Positions 17,922-27,702 of a stretch of 64,000 nucleotides of DNA are shown piece after piece; the stretch's first letter is position 1, and each line of letters starts with the position of its first letter. The notes beneath the pieces are model-generated. The model made no database searches. It was not told the origin of the DNA and saw only the letters and a program-made list of their open reading frames with translations. Made by a program: the position numbers and the translations under genes. Source of the DNA: Sporolactobacillus sp. STSJ-5 (GTDB lineage Bacteria; Bacillota; Bacilli; Bacillales; Sporolactobacillaceae); contig NZ_JANFOJ010000004.1 of the NCBI RefSeq assembly GCF_024385605.1, positions 1 through 64,000 of the forward strand, in the 5' to 3' direction.

Positions 17922-18686
17922 CTATTCCCACTTTAAGAAAAGATGCTCCAAGAGTTTAGCAATTAAATCAGACATTTTTCCTAACAGGGCATAAATGATA
18001 ATGCTCAATACGATAATGTTCATCTGCATAAAATCGCGAGCATTCATTGCCATATAGCCGATGCCTGAGTTTGTAGCAACTGTTTCGGCAACAATCAGTG
18101 TTAACCACATCACACCAAGCGCATAGCGGATACCAACGAATATTGAAGAAAGAGATCCAGGAAGAATAATCTGTGTAAACAACGACCATTTACTCAGTCC
18201 ATAGACTCTTCCCATTTCAATAAGCTTTGGATCTACTGAACGGATGCCATGTAATGTATTAATGTAGATTGGAAATAATACGCCAAGAGCTACAAGGAAT
18301 ACCTTACCCGTTTCTCCCACACCAAACCACACAATAACGAGCGGAAGGACTGCAAGATGCGGAACATTACGGATCATCTGAATGGATGTATCGGTAAACC
18401 AATAAAATCCCTTAAACAGGCCATTTAACAACCCAAATAAAAATCCAATTCCACCGCCAATCAAAAATCCAGCAAATGCTCTGCCCGCACTTATTCCAAC
18501 ATTGCTTTCGAGTTGTCCGTTTTTCATCAGTTCGATGAACGCTTGGACAACATCCATTGGCTTTGGAAATACATTTTCCGGAACAATACCACTTGCAGTT
18601 AAGAATTGCCACAACAAGAGAAGTAAAAAAGGAATAATCCATGGAATGATTTTAAATCGGTTAATCATTCGGTGCCGCATCGTCAA
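17922..18686 (-). CDS. ABC transporter permease, sulfonate/nitrate/taurine type (SsuC-like)
   Basis: A 254-aa permease with five to six helices and the family's loop region (IEMGRVYGLSKWSLFTQIILPGS) where the ATPase docks. The N-terminus runs RFKIIPWIIPFLLLLLWQFL. It is the last gene of a four-gene unit (ATPase, M24 peptidase, binding protein, permease) and follows the binding protein by 53 bases. Members carry alkanesulfonates, taurine, nitrate or thiamine-precursor pyrimidines; the substrate is not evident. Confidence 0.88.
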   Translation of the reverse strand: MTMRHRMINRFKIIPWIIPFLLLLLWQFLTASGIVPENVFPKPMDVVQAFIELMKNGQLESNVGISAGRAFAGFLIGGGIGFLFGLLNGLFKGFYWFTDTSIQMIRNVPHLAVLPLVIVWFGVGETGKVFLVALGVLFPIYINTLHGIRSVDPKLIEMGRVYGLSKWSLFTQIILPGSLSSIFVGIRYALGVMWLTLIVAETVATNSGIGYMAMNARDFMQMNIIVLSIIIYALLGKMSDLIAKLLEHLFLKWE

Positions 18687-18739
18687 GTCAATACCTCTCT
18701 CTTATTTTAAAATAAATCTCTCAAGAATTTTTAACTCTA

Positions 18740-19756
18740 TTATTTCTCTGTTTTATAATTCCAATTGTAATTTTTATCCTTGGCATCAATTTTTTTCGGA
18801 ACAACTTTTAAATTATAGAACGTATCTGCTTGCGTTTGGAACATCGAAAGAAGTTGATCGGTGACTGGCACAATTTTTCTGCTGCCTGCACGTTTTTCTT
18901 CCGTAAGCATTATATTATAATCGCTATTGTACGCCTTAGAAAGCAACTTCGCCGATGCTTCCGGATCTTTCTTTGCCCACGCTCCGGCTTTTGCCAATTC
19001 ATCAAGAATTATTTTTACGACCTCCGGATGACTTTTCACAAGAGTTGGTGTAGCGAAATAATACGGTGCCGTTTGCAGGCTCGCTTCTTTACCGAATACT
19101 GAGCCATTATCAGCGATCACTCGCGACTTAACGCTTGCCTGTGCTTGTGCGGTAATTGGATCCCAGATTGCCCAAGCATCAAATTGCTTACCCTTTTTAA
19201 AAGCTGCTAATGCTTCGGAAGGCTGGATATAAAGCGGCTTAATATCGCTATATTTCAATCCAACTTGTTTTAGGGCACTTACGAGTAGATATTGTTGTGC
19301 AGATCCTTTGGCAACTGCAATCGTTTTCCCCTTTAGATCTGCAACACTCTTAATCGGTGAATCAGCACGTACAAGAATTGCGGAACCATGAACAATCCAG
19401 TCTTGTGCAGCAACTTTTACAAATTTCTTGCCTGATGCCTGTGCAAAAATACTTGCGGTCGCGCCGCCGCCGCCGAAATCAACACCATTTGAGACACCTA
19501 CAGCATTCATCATGTCTGTGGTTGAACTAAACTGATGCCATGATACTGTAATCCCCATTTTTTTAAGCCGCGCATCGAGTTTTCCTTGCTGTTTGACAGT
19601 CGTTAACAGCGGAATTCCTTGTTGATAGCCAATAGACAGGTGCGTCAGCTTACCGTTTTTACTTGAAGAAGATTGGCTTTGTGCACCGCAACCCGCAAGT
19701 GCAAGAATAGCCGCCATGAATATAGAAATAATAGAAATGAACTTTATTTTTCTCAT
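18740..19756 (-). CDS. substrate-binding lipoprotein, sulfonate/taurine ABC type (SsuA-like)
   Basis: 338 aa from the ATG at 19756, which follows an aaaagggg site; an upstream in-frame ATG (19789) would disrupt the signal peptide. The lipobox LAGC places the acylated cysteine at residue 23. The body is a periplasmic-binding-protein type 2 fold of the NMT1/SsuA family (VGVSNGVDFGGGGATASIF, then VADLKGKTIAVAKGSAQQYL). It sits between the M24 peptidase and the permease. Ligand residues cannot be read out, so the sulfonate label is by family only. Confidence 0.88.
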   Translation of the reverse strand: MRKIKFISIISIFMAAILALAGCGAQSQSSSSKNGKLTHLSIGYQQGIPLLTTVKQQGKLDARLKKMGITVSWHQFSSTTDMMNAVGVSNGVDFGGGGATASIFAQASGKKFVKVAAQDWIVHGSAILVRADSPIKSVADLKGKTIAVAKGSAQQYLLVSALKQVGLKYSDIKPLYIQPSEALAAFKKGKQFDAWAIWDPITAQAQASVKSRVIADNGSVFGKEASLQTAPYYFATPTLVKSHPEVVKIILDELAKAGAWAKKDPEASAKLLSKAYNSDYNIMLTEEKRAGSRKIVPVTDQLLSMFQTQADTFYNLKVVPKKIDAKDKNYNWNYKTEK

Positions 19757-19776
19757 TGTTTTTCCCCTTTTTTCAA

Positions 19777-20976
19777 TCATATCGGCCAATTTAATGAATC
19801 ATTAGCCTTCGTGAAACGTTCAATACCTGTTTTCGTTATTAAAAACTCATCCTCAATGTTGTAGCCGCCTTTAGTACTGTAATAAGGTACTTCAAGGCAG
19901 AATACCATTCCCTCTTGAAATACAAGTTCTTCTTTAGGTGCAATGAAAGGCGCTTCCTCACTGAATGCACTGACACCAATGGAGTGACCTTGATGGCCCC
20001 TAAAATAATTGGGTATGCCTGCTTTTTGGATCGTTCCATTGACTGTATCAAAAAGTTCGGAGAGATGCATGCCGGGTTTAACTGATGATAATCCCTTTGA
20101 GAACCCTTCGTATAAAGCATCAAATTTAGATTGTTGTTCTGGAGTTGCATCTCCACCAATAACAAACGTTCTTGCAATGTCAGATTGGTAACCGTAATAA
20201 TTGACTCCTCCATCGAGACGAACAATATCTCCCTGTTTCAACTGATAGTCTCTTAAAATAAAAGGGGCCGAGTAATTCGGACCAATTGAGGTCACGAGTG
20301 TAGTATTAATGGCATGGTTGTCAATTGCATCAATATGTTTCCTATATATTGCATTCATATCAAATTCGTTCATGCCTGGTTTCAGTTCTTGAGCAGTCAA
20401 TAACGTTGCTTTTTCTGCTAGTTTTGCGGCTTGACGAAGAATCGAGATCTCCCAGTCTGTTTTTAAAACGCGTACCATCAATAGTTCATCTGTAAAATCA
20501 ATAATCTGATTCGCACCATAGTCCTTATAAAGCTGCTCAGTCAATTTCCATGTCAAGGCAACCGGTTCAACACCAATTCTTGGTGACTGACTGATTTGAC
20601 TTATCAATTTCTTAACAAGGTCATAGGATTGATTCAAGTTCATTTGCGTTGTTTTCTTATCAGACTTTGCTTCCCCATCATCAATGAAAATCCATGAATC
20701 ATATTGAATAATATCAATAAGTTTCGGATCACACTGAAGCTCTGCCGTTTGTTTTTCAAAGTTATTAATGATCAACTTAACGTGTCCTTCAGCCGGAACC
20801 AATGCATAAGCAACTCCCGGTTGTTTCATCATGGAGAGAAATTTGCTCGCATACCCTGTTGCATAGAAAATACCTTCTTGGCTGGTGAGCAGAAGTGCAT
20901 CAAGGTTGTTCTTTTGCATGCTTGCCTGCAATTTCTTCTGAAATTCTAGTTGATCGCGTTCTTTTAAAGAAACCAT
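19777..20976 (-). CDS. M24-family metallopeptidase (Xaa-Pro peptidase-like)
   Basis: A 399-aa pita-bread-fold enzyme with a creatinase-type N-terminal domain (1-160). All five metal ligands are visible: D in RLDGGVNYYG, D in QSDIARTF, H in GHSIGVS, E in CLEVPYY and E in IEDEFL. It would cleave Xaa-Pro bonds or, as in creatinase-like relatives, a C-N bond in a small molecule. Unusually, it lies inside a sulfonate-type ABC operon, 24 bases after the ATPase and 20 before the binding protein. It may process the imported compound. Confidence 0.87.
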   Translation of the reverse strand: MVSLKERDQLEFQKKLQASMQKNNLDALLLTSQEGIFYATGYASKFLSMMKQPGVAYALVPAEGHVKLIINNFEKQTAELQCDPKLIDIIQYDSWIFIDDGEAKSDKKTTQMNLNQSYDLVKKLISQISQSPRIGVEPVALTWKLTEQLYKDYGANQIIDFTDELLMVRVLKTDWEISILRQAAKLAEKATLLTAQELKPGMNEFDMNAIYRKHIDAIDNHAINTTLVTSIGPNYSAPFILRDYQLKQGDIVRLDGGVNYYGYQSDIARTFVIGGDATPEQQSKFDALYEGFSKGLSSVKPGMHLSELFDTVNGTIQKAGIPNYFRGHQGHSIGVSAFSEEAPFIAPKEELVFQEGMVFCLEVPYYSTKGGYNIEDEFLITKTGIERFTKANDSLNWPI

Positions 20977-21000
20977 ATCTCTTCTCCTTCTGACTTCTTT

Positions 21001-21732
21001 TTACTTCTCAAGAATCTGACTTAAAACTTCCTCTTCAATTTTTGCAAATTCCGCACTTCCTCGAGTCCTGGGACGCGGCAAATTCACCTTCTTGTCCAAC
21101 TTCACCGCTCCATCCTCGATTAACACAACTCGATCCGCAAGAAACACTGCCTCGCCAACATCATGAGTCACGAGCACAGCAGTAAATTTTTTCTCTTCCC
21201 AAATTTGTGCGATTAAGCGTTGCATTTCAATTCTTGTCAGTGCATCCAGCGCACCTAATGGCTCATCTAACAAAAGCAATCGTGGATCACTTACGAGAGA
21301 TCGAGCTAGGGCAACGCGCTGCTGCTGACCACCGGACAATAGTTTTGGCCACTCATTCGCCTTATCCAATAGTCCTACGCTTTCTAACGCAGTCTGTGCA
21401 TGTTGCAACCCAGACTTCTTCATGCCTATGCTTACATTATGTAAAACACGTTTCCAAGGAAGCAAACGCGAATCCTGAAACATAATCCGCACATCAGGAG
21501 ACAGGCCGGTGAGCGGTGTATGATCATAGTAAATCACACCATCCGTCGGTTGATCCAAGCCTGCAATCTGACGTAATAAAGTACTCTTCCCACACCCGCT
21601 CTTTCCGACAATAGCAACAAATTCTCCGGAAGAGATCTCTAAATCAATGTTTTTTAGCACTTCATGTGGGCCGAACTTTTTCTTTACATGCTGCACTTTC
21701 AATTTAATACCCTTTGTTTCAGAACGATCCAT
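21001..21732 (-). CDS. ABC transporter ATPase, sulfonate/taurine type (SsuB-like)
   Basis: 243 aa from the ATG at 21732, chosen because gggagga lies 4-5 bases upstream; a start at 21747 would add five residues. Walker [10 protein letters not shown], signature [15 protein letters not shown] and Walker [13 protein letters not shown] are intact. The length without a regulatory domain is usual for SsuB/TauB. It is the first gene of the operon and partners the permease and binding lipoprotein downstream. Confidence 0.9.
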   Translation of the reverse strand: MDRSETKGIKLKVQHVKKKFGPHEVLKNIDLEISSGEFVAIVGKSGCGKSTLLRQIAGLDQPTDGVIYYDHTPLTGLSPDVRIMFQDSRLLPWKRVLHNVSIGMKKSGLQHAQTALESVGLLDKANEWPKLLSGGQQQRVALARSLVSDPRLLLLDEPLGALDALTRIEMQRLIAQIWEEKKFTAVLVTHDVGEAVFLADRVVLIEDGAVKLDKKVNLPRPRTRGSAEFAKIEEEVLSQILEK

Positions 21733-21747
21733 AGAGTCCTCCCTCAT

Positions 21748-22445
21748 TCAATAAGCAGGAAATGCCAATCGACTTACTTGGTTTTAACGAAATAAAAAAA
21801 GGATCAATCAAATAAGAAAAGTAATTTCATTTTAAAATGAGATATCTACTATGTCAAAGAATTGAACTTTCATAATACATACAAAATGAGTCATTCCGGA
21901 CATTAATCATTTCTCCACTCCTTTGGTTACCTAATTTGCAAAGTGATCTAACCAATTAAAAATGTTTGTGACAGCCATACCCCGGCATTTGTTCAGCTTG
22001 TGAAGAAATATGATATTTACAAGCTGCTGAACAGCACCTAGCCAATAGCCTTTAAAACCCTATGCTCAAAAATTAATTGACATTTTTGTCAAAAAAAAAC
22101 CCAAAAATTAGGTTTGTTAACCAACTTCTTGGGGAGCAGTTCAATCTGCGCTTGTGCGATGCAACTGAATCTTTAATGACTTTCACAGCTTGGCTCAACA
22201 CATCTGAAGGGTTTTCCAGCTTCCCGTCGTGTAGCTGTTCTCTTTCAGATCTTCACGATTAAATTCAGTAACACTTTTTTAATGGCCTCTTAATGATTCA
22301 CGTTGCTTTTGATAAAAATATCACATTCTATGGACATCGTCCACGTTATTCTACACCATCTGCACTCGACAAACTGCCTGGGTATCATAATAGAACTTCT
22401 TTTTCATCATCAATTTTTTTCTCGACTAGATTTTGAAGTACATAA
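21748..22445. other. long intergenic region, no gene seen
   Basis: About 700 AT-rich bases. It holds the promoter of the ABC/M24 operon near its left edge and the terminator of the uxuA operon at its right edge. A 61-codon plus-strand frame at 22077-22262 lacks a ribosome site and family. No riboswitch core was recognised. Confidence 0.4.
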
Positions 22446-22490
22446 ATAAAAAGACTGTCTCAAAGTTTTTTCAAACTGAGACAGTCTCAC
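22446..22490 (-). terminator. intrinsic terminator of the hexuronate operon
   Basis: The arms AGACTGTCTCA (22452-22462) and TGAGACAGTCT (22477-22487) are perfectly complementary, and a T-run follows on the minus strand. It lies about 95 bases after the uxuA stop. Confidence 0.88.
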
Positions 22491-22583
22491 TAAATTTGCT
22501 AGACTCCATAATTATTATTAAAAATCCTATCTTATCTGTTGCTTCCCCTTGGAACATTAATTCCAAAATGACGATGCAAAAGA

Positions 22584-23687
22584 TTATTGTGCACTGGAAT
22601 GAACAGCTGAAGGTTTATTAGGTTTATCCGATCCTTTTTCAAGTGCTTCCCATAGGCCGTTTAGATATGTGATGCCAAGAGCACGGTCATATAGGCCATA
22701 GCCAGGTCGGCCGGTTTCTCCCCAGATCATTCTTCCGTGATCAGGACGCATATATCCATCAAAGCCCACATCATGGAGAGCTTTCATAATTTCATACATA
22801 TCAAGTGACCCTTCGGATGACAAATGTGCAGATTCGTGGAAATCACCATCTGTCAGGAACTTAATATTACGAGCATGAACGAATGGAATTTTATCACCAA
22901 ATTCTCGTATCAAAGCGGGCACATCATTTTTAGGATTTTCGCCAAGACTTCCGGTACAGAATGTGAACCCATTGTATGGACTATCATACATTTTTACGAT
23001 CCGCAGCATATCCTCACGATTTTTGAAGAGACGTGGCAGCCCGAACAATGGACGCGGCGGATCATCTGGGTGAATGGCCATTTTGATACCCACTTGTTCG
23101 CAGACTGGTATAATCGCTTGAAGAAAGTATTCCATGTTGGCAGCCAGCTTTTCTTCATCAACACCTGAGTAATCTTTAAAGAGTTGTTTTACTTGAGCTA
23201 AACGCTCCGGCTCCCAACCAGGGAGCACATACCCGTTGGAACTGTCTTCGACTGATTTAATAATATCGGATGGATCTCCTTCAACTTTTTTATGTTCAAA
23301 AGCTAAGTCCGTAGAACCATCCGGCAACTCGTAAGCCAAGTCTGTACGTACCCAATCGAAGATCGGCATAAAATTGTAGCAGATAACTTTGATACCGTAT
23401 TCAGCCAAGTTGCGAATCGTTTGGATATAGTTCTCAATGTATTTATCGCGACTTGGTAAACCGATTTTGATATCATCATGAATGTTGACGCTTTCAATAA
23501 CTTCAAGTTTCAACCCTGCATCCTCGACCTGCATCTTCAGTGCAGCAATACGTTCCTTTGGCCATACTTCACCAACAGGAATGTCGAACAAAGCTCCGAC
23601 AATGCCTTTGCATCCAGGAATTTGACGTATTTCAGATAACTTAATTTTGTCATCGTTTGATCCGTACCATCTAAATGTCATTTGCAT
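22584..23687 (-). CDS. uxuA: mannonate dehydratase
   Basis: A 367-aa TIM-barrel enzyme converting D-mannonate to 2-keto-3-deoxygluconate (KDG). It has the opening MTFRWYG with P..DKIKLS.IRQIPG, the [14 protein letters not shown] motif and the C-terminal [11 protein letters not shown], all specific to UxuA. Length is normal. It is the last gene of the kdg/uxa/uxu operon, just before the terminator. No mannonate oxidoreductase (UxuB) or uronate isomerase (UxaC) is encoded here, so mannonate must be made elsewhere or imported. Confidence 0.95.
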   Translation of the reverse strand: MQMTFRWYGSNDDKIKLSEIRQIPGCKGIVGALFDIPVGEVWPKERIAALKMQVEDAGLKLEVIESVNIHDDIKIGLPSRDKYIENYIQTIRNLAEYGIKVICYNFMPIFDWVRTDLAYELPDGSTDLAFEHKKVEGDPSDIIKSVEDSSNGYVLPGWEPERLAQVKQLFKDYSGVDEEKLAANMEYFLQAIIPVCEQVGIKMAIHPDDPPRPLFGLPRLFKNREDMLRIVKMYDSPYNGFTFCTGSLGENPKNDVPALIREFGDKIPFVHARNIKFLTDGDFHESAHLSSEGSLDMYEIMKALHDVGFDGYMRPDHGRMIWGETGRPGYGLYDRALGITYLNGLWEALEKGSDKPNKPSAVHSSAQ

Positions 23688-23725
23688 AAGTTTATCTCTC
23701 CTTCAAAAAAATAAAATTTTATGAA

Positions 23726-25042
23726 TTAATATTGAATGTTATTCGTATCCAGCTTCGGTTCAATTTTTATCGCTTCAACTTTGCCAAGCCAGAATAAATA
23801 GGTCAGTGCGCCTAAAAGGGTAGCAATACCTGAAACAACAAGTGCTGGTACAAAGGAACCTGTTGCCGTAATGATGAAACCAGTCACGATCGGTCCGATG
23901 ATTCCACCAAAATTTGATGCACAGTTCTGAACCCCACCCAATGTGGAGGTCATGTTCCGTGGTGCAACATCACCAGGCAAGCACCATAGTGCAGCTGCTG
24001 CAAATGCAAGTCCCGCATAGGAAAGAGAGAGCAACGCAATGCATGCAACGATTGATTGTGTGATACCTGCAAAAAGAATGGAAGTTGCCAGCAGCATGCC
24101 AATGACCAAGTTGAATTTTCGAGAGAAGGTTAGAGAACACTGTTTTTTAAAGTACAAATAATCAGTCGTCCAGCCACCAAGCATTTCACCGGCAATACCT
24201 GCTAATGGTGGAATCATTGCCGTAAACCCCATCGTCATGGCTGCCATGCCGCGTTCCTCGACGAGATATGCAGGAAACCATGTGATGAAGAAGAAGATTG
24301 CATAGTTTAGAGTGAAGAAACCAAAACACATTGCCCATACATTTCTGTATTTAAACAATTGATACCACTTCATTGGCTGCTCCTTAGTCAGCCCTTCCTT
24401 TTTCTTCTGACCGTCACGAATGTACGACAGTTCTTCTTTATTGATATACTTCTGTTTTTCAGGATCATTGTAATACCATATCCAAGCCATCACCCAGAAT
24501 AAACCGATTATACCAGAGATAACGAATGAAAATTTCCATCCAAAATTGCTCACAATCCAAACAATCAACGGCATTGCAACTGCGGTTCCAACTTTAGAAC
24601 CGGTATCATAGAAAGCAGAGATCTTGCCTCTTTCATGATCTGGAAACCATCGCGTTGCAATTCCGCTATTCGAAGGCATTGCTCCTGCTTCACCAACTCC
24701 CAGCAGCACGCGAAGTCCGATTAATGAAACCAGACCATGTGCTAAACCAGTTATTGCAGTTGCAATAGACCACCAGGCAACAGCAAGTGACATACTAATC
24801 CGATGCCCTACCTTGTCAGCAAGCCACCCAGAAGGTATTTGAAAAATCATATACGACCAGAAAAAGGCAGACATAACAATTCCCATTTCTGCACTGTTGA
24901 TGTGCAAATCACGCATAATATCTGACGAAGCCGCTGATAAATTAGCACGATCTAGATAATTAATGGTTATAGCGAGCCACATTAAGATACCGATTTTCCA
25001 TCTGACATTCGTTCTCTTTGGTTGAAGTTCATTTTGGACCAT
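23726..25042 (-). CDS. MFS anion:cation symporter, hexuronate/aldonate type (ExuT/DgoT-like)
   Basis: A 438-aa twelve-helix major-facilitator protein. The loop after helix 2 reads GWLADKVGHRISM, and the N-terminal RWKIGILMWLAITINYLDRANLS stretch is typical of the ACS family (hexuronate, galactonate, glucarate transporters). It lies between uxaA and uxuA, so it probably imports a uronate or aldonate feeding both dehydratases. Family relatives use proton symport. Confidence 0.88.
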   Translation of the reverse strand: MVQNELQPKRTNVRWKIGILMWLAITINYLDRANLSAASSDIMRDLHINSAEMGIVMSAFFWSYMIFQIPSGWLADKVGHRISMSLAVAWWSIATAITGLAHGLVSLIGLRVLLGVGEAGAMPSNSGIATRWFPDHERGKISAFYDTGSKVGTAVAMPLIVWIVSNFGWKFSFVISGIIGLFWVMAWIWYYNDPEKQKYINKEELSYIRDGQKKKEGLTKEQPMKWYQLFKYRNVWAMCFGFFTLNYAIFFFITWFPAYLVEERGMAAMTMGFTAMIPPLAGIAGEMLGGWTTDYLYFKKQCSLTFSRKFNLVIGMLLATSILFAGITQSIVACIALLSLSYAGLAFAAAALWCLPGDVAPRNMTSTLGGVQNCASNFGGIIGPIVTGFIITATGSFVPALVVSGIATLLGALTYLFWLGKVEAIKIEPKLDTNNIQY

Positions 25043-25070
25043 GGATGTAGCACCTCTTTTAGTTAGTTAA

Positions 25071-26558
25071 TCATTCCGTGACACCATTTTTAAATATTGC
25101 CAATTCATGAATTTGGTGTTTCTCGTTCTTTGTCAACTTTCCACCTGCAATATCAATGATTTGTTGTATAAAATCACTCAAGACTTCATCGAACGGTCGA
25201 TCCAACACTTGACCCGCATCAAAGTCAATCCATGATGCTTTCTTTCTATAAAGTGCTGAATTGCTGCTTACTTTTACCGTAGGAATATAGGTTCCGTAAG
25301 GTGTTCCGCGTCCGGTTGAAAACAGAACCATATGACAATCTGCCGACGCTAAAGCAGAAGAAGAAACCATATCGTTTCCTGGCGCATTCAGAAGAGAAAG
25401 CCCTTTCATTTTAATCTTTTCCCCGTACTTCAAGACATCTACTACAGCAGAGGTTCCTGATTTTTGCGTACAGCCTAGTGATTTGTCTTCCAAAGTTGTG
25501 ATACCCCCAGCTTTATTCCCTGGGGAAGGGTTTTCATAAATAGGTTGATGATATGCCATAAAATAGTCTTTAAAGTTATTGATTAACTGAACGATTTTGT
25601 TAAAAATCCCCTCGTTTTCAGCACGTGCCATAAGCATAGTTTCAGCCCCGAACATTTCAGGTACTTCTGTTAACACGGTGCTCCCACCTTGAGAAATAAT
25701 AAAATCGGATAATCTTCCCAAAAGCGGATTGCTCGTAATTCCCGAAAATCCATCAGAGCCGCCGCATTTTAATCCGATGTTCAACTCACTGAGTGGCAGA
25801 TCAATTCGTCTGTCTTGAGATGCAGATTGATTTATTTCTTCAATTAATTGATAACCCTCTTCGACTTCATCATCAGCATTTTGACAACTCATAAACTTAA
25901 TGCGGTCATGATCATACTCACTTAATATGGCTTTCATATGATCAATCTGATTGTTTTCACAACCAAGTCCTATGATCAGTGCTCCAGCAGCATTCGGATG
26001 AACAGCAGCATCTACTAAAATCTGAGATGTGTTTTTTAAATCATCGCCTAACTGGGAACATCCATAAGGGTGTTTGAGAACAATCACGTGTTCAAATGAA
26101 CCGTTATCCGGATTAGACGCTTTAAATCGTTCAGCTATCAAATCGCCAATCGAGTTAATACAACCAACGGTTGGAATAATAAAAAGATCATTCCGAATTC
26201 CCGTTTTTCCATTTTTCCTTTTGTATCCTTTAAATGTACGTGTGTCATGTGGAAAAACAATTGGATGCAATGAAGGTCGGTACACGTAGTCAATTTTTCC
26301 GGACAGACTGGTTTGCACATTGTGTGTGTGCACCCAAAAGCCATCATTGATTGGCTTGGTCGCGTGACCGATCGGGAATCCATATTTAATAATCTCTTCA
26401 CCCAATCCAATTTGCTTAAGAGCGATTTTATGACCCCGCTTAATATTTTCTTTGATAACGGTTTCATTTTTCTCAACGTAAATACTCTCACCAATCTGCA
26501 GATCACGTAGAGCGACAGCGACATTATCTAGAGGATTAAGTTGAATAGCATTTTCCAT
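25071..26558 (-). CDS. uxaA: altronate dehydratase family protein
   Basis: 495 aa from the ATG at 26558, which has aaaggagg upstream; an in-frame start at 26594 is less likely. The N-terminal SAF domain (about 1-90) and the large C-terminal dehydratase domain (YKRKNGKTGIRNDLFIIPTVGC, later KCGGSDGFSGITSNPLLG) match UxaA, which turns D-altronate into KDG using iron. Galactarate dehydratase is a relative, but the uxuA/kdg context favours altronate. It follows the second sugar kinase by about 125 bases. Confidence 0.9.
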   Translation of the reverse strand: MENAIQLNPLDNVAVALRDLQIGESIYVEKNETVIKENIKRGHKIALKQIGLGEEIIKYGFPIGHATKPINDGFWVHTHNVQTSLSGKIDYVYRPSLHPIVFPHDTRTFKGYKRKNGKTGIRNDLFIIPTVGCINSIGDLIAERFKASNPDNGSFEHVIVLKHPYGCSQLGDDLKNTSQILVDAAVHPNAAGALIIGLGCENNQIDHMKAILSEYDHDRIKFMSCQNADDEVEEGYQLIEEINQSASQDRRIDLPLSELNIGLKCGGSDGFSGITSNPLLGRLSDFIISQGGSTVLTEVPEMFGAETMLMARAENEGIFNKIVQLINNFKDYFMAYHQPIYENPSPGNKAGGITTLEDKSLGCTQKSGTSAVVDVLKYGEKIKMKGLSLLNAPGNDMVSSSALASADCHMVLFSTGRGTPYGTYIPTVKVSSNSALYRKKASWIDFDAGQVLDRPFDEVLSDFIQQIIDIAGGKLTKNEKHQIHELAIFKNGVTE

Positions 26559-26684
26559 CTGAAAACCTCCTTTCAATTGAAAATAGTTTTGCAAATATAG
26601 GTCAGTTTTGTACCTTTAGAAACAGTTTTTAATTATTTCCGCTTACATTCCATTTGTTTTCACGTAGAAAAATGCTGCACATCA

Positions 26685-27671
26685 CTAAATCGAGCGTTGC
26701 ACACTCTTTTGGCTTAATTTCGTTTCGTTCATAAATGCATCTAGTTTTTCACGCGTCGGTAGTCCATCATTATCACCGAGATGCTGCATCTGAATTGCAC
26801 CAATGGCATTGCCCCGCAGCAGAGTTTCGTAGTCACTCAACCCTTCAAGCATTGCGGAAACAACACCTGAAACAAAAGCGTCACCCGCACCGACTCGATC
26901 AACGATGTTTTTAGTGATAAAGTTGGGTGCAAAGGTCTCTGTATAGGAATGATCAACCCCTATCTTCTTTGTATAAGACCCATCATCGACTAAATTAATG
27001 ATTACCTGTTTGACACCTTTTTCGAGATAATAGTCTGCCATTTTCTCTTTTTCCGTTTCGCCGGTGAGAATACGTGCTTCCTTCACATTCGGCATCACAA
27101 CATCACACAAGCAAGCGATTTCATTTGTGCGTTGAATCATTTGTTTCTCTGAATTCCAAATGGTTGGTCGCAGATTGGGATCGAATGTGATCTTAAGCTG
27201 TTTGTCACGTGCCCTTCTAATTAATGCAAGGGTCGTCTGGTAGGCCGTTTCGCTCAATCCTGCAAGAATGCCTCCAAGATGCAGGATCTTTGCGCCGGAA
27301 AAGTTGATTTTTTCAACACTATCTTTATCAATTCTTGATGATGCACTGCCCTTGCGAAAATAAAATGTCTCAGGCTGCCCATCATCGGACAAACCCTTCA
27401 GCATGAAACCGGTCGGCCATTCATTGTTCATCTGCACTGCCGCTGTATCAATCTTTTCTTTCTTAAGATAATCACAAATAAATGTGCCAAAGGGATCGTT
27501 TCCGATCTGTGTTAAAAGTGTAACCGTATGCGCTAACCGTGCGACACCAACCGACACATTAACATCCGCACCCGCCGAGTATCTTGTGTAGTGTTGCACC
27601 GTATTTAAAGGCCCTTTGTCATCAGCAATGAATAAGACCATTGGTTCTCCTGCTGTGATCAGTTCACCCAT
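26685..27671 (-). CDS. PfkB-family sugar kinase (KDG kinase-like), second copy
   Basis: A 328-aa ribokinase-fold kinase with the catalytic DRVGAGDAFVSG motif and the N-terminal GADVNVSVGVARL. It is similar in style to 2-keto-3-deoxygluconate kinases. It lies 31 bases after another PfkB kinase in the same operon. The two differ clearly in their sugar-binding N-terminal motif (GADVNVSVG here, GGAEANVAS in the other), so this one may act on a related 2-keto-3-deoxy sugar acid rather than being redundant. Substrate not determinable. Confidence 0.85.
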   Translation of the reverse strand: MGELITAGEPMVLFIADDKGPLNTVQHYTRYSAGADVNVSVGVARLAHTVTLLTQIGNDPFGTFICDYLKKEKIDTAAVQMNNEWPTGFMLKGLSDDGQPETFYFRKGSASSRIDKDSVEKINFSGAKILHLGGILAGLSETAYQTTLALIRRARDKQLKITFDPNLRPTIWNSEKQMIQRTNEIACLCDVVMPNVKEARILTGETEKEKMADYYLEKGVKQVIINLVDDGSYTKKIGVDHSYTETFAPNFITKNIVDRVGAGDAFVSGVVSAMLEGLSDYETLLRGNAIGAIQMQHLGDNDGLPTREKLDAFMNETKLSQKSVQRSI

Positions 27672-27702
27672 CTTCTCACTCCTCCATTAATTAAACACTT
27701 GT

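Noticed and set aside
22077-22262. 61-codon plus-strand frame between the ABC and uxuA operons
   Set aside because: No ribosome site and low-complexity Ser/Cys-rich end; probably chance.
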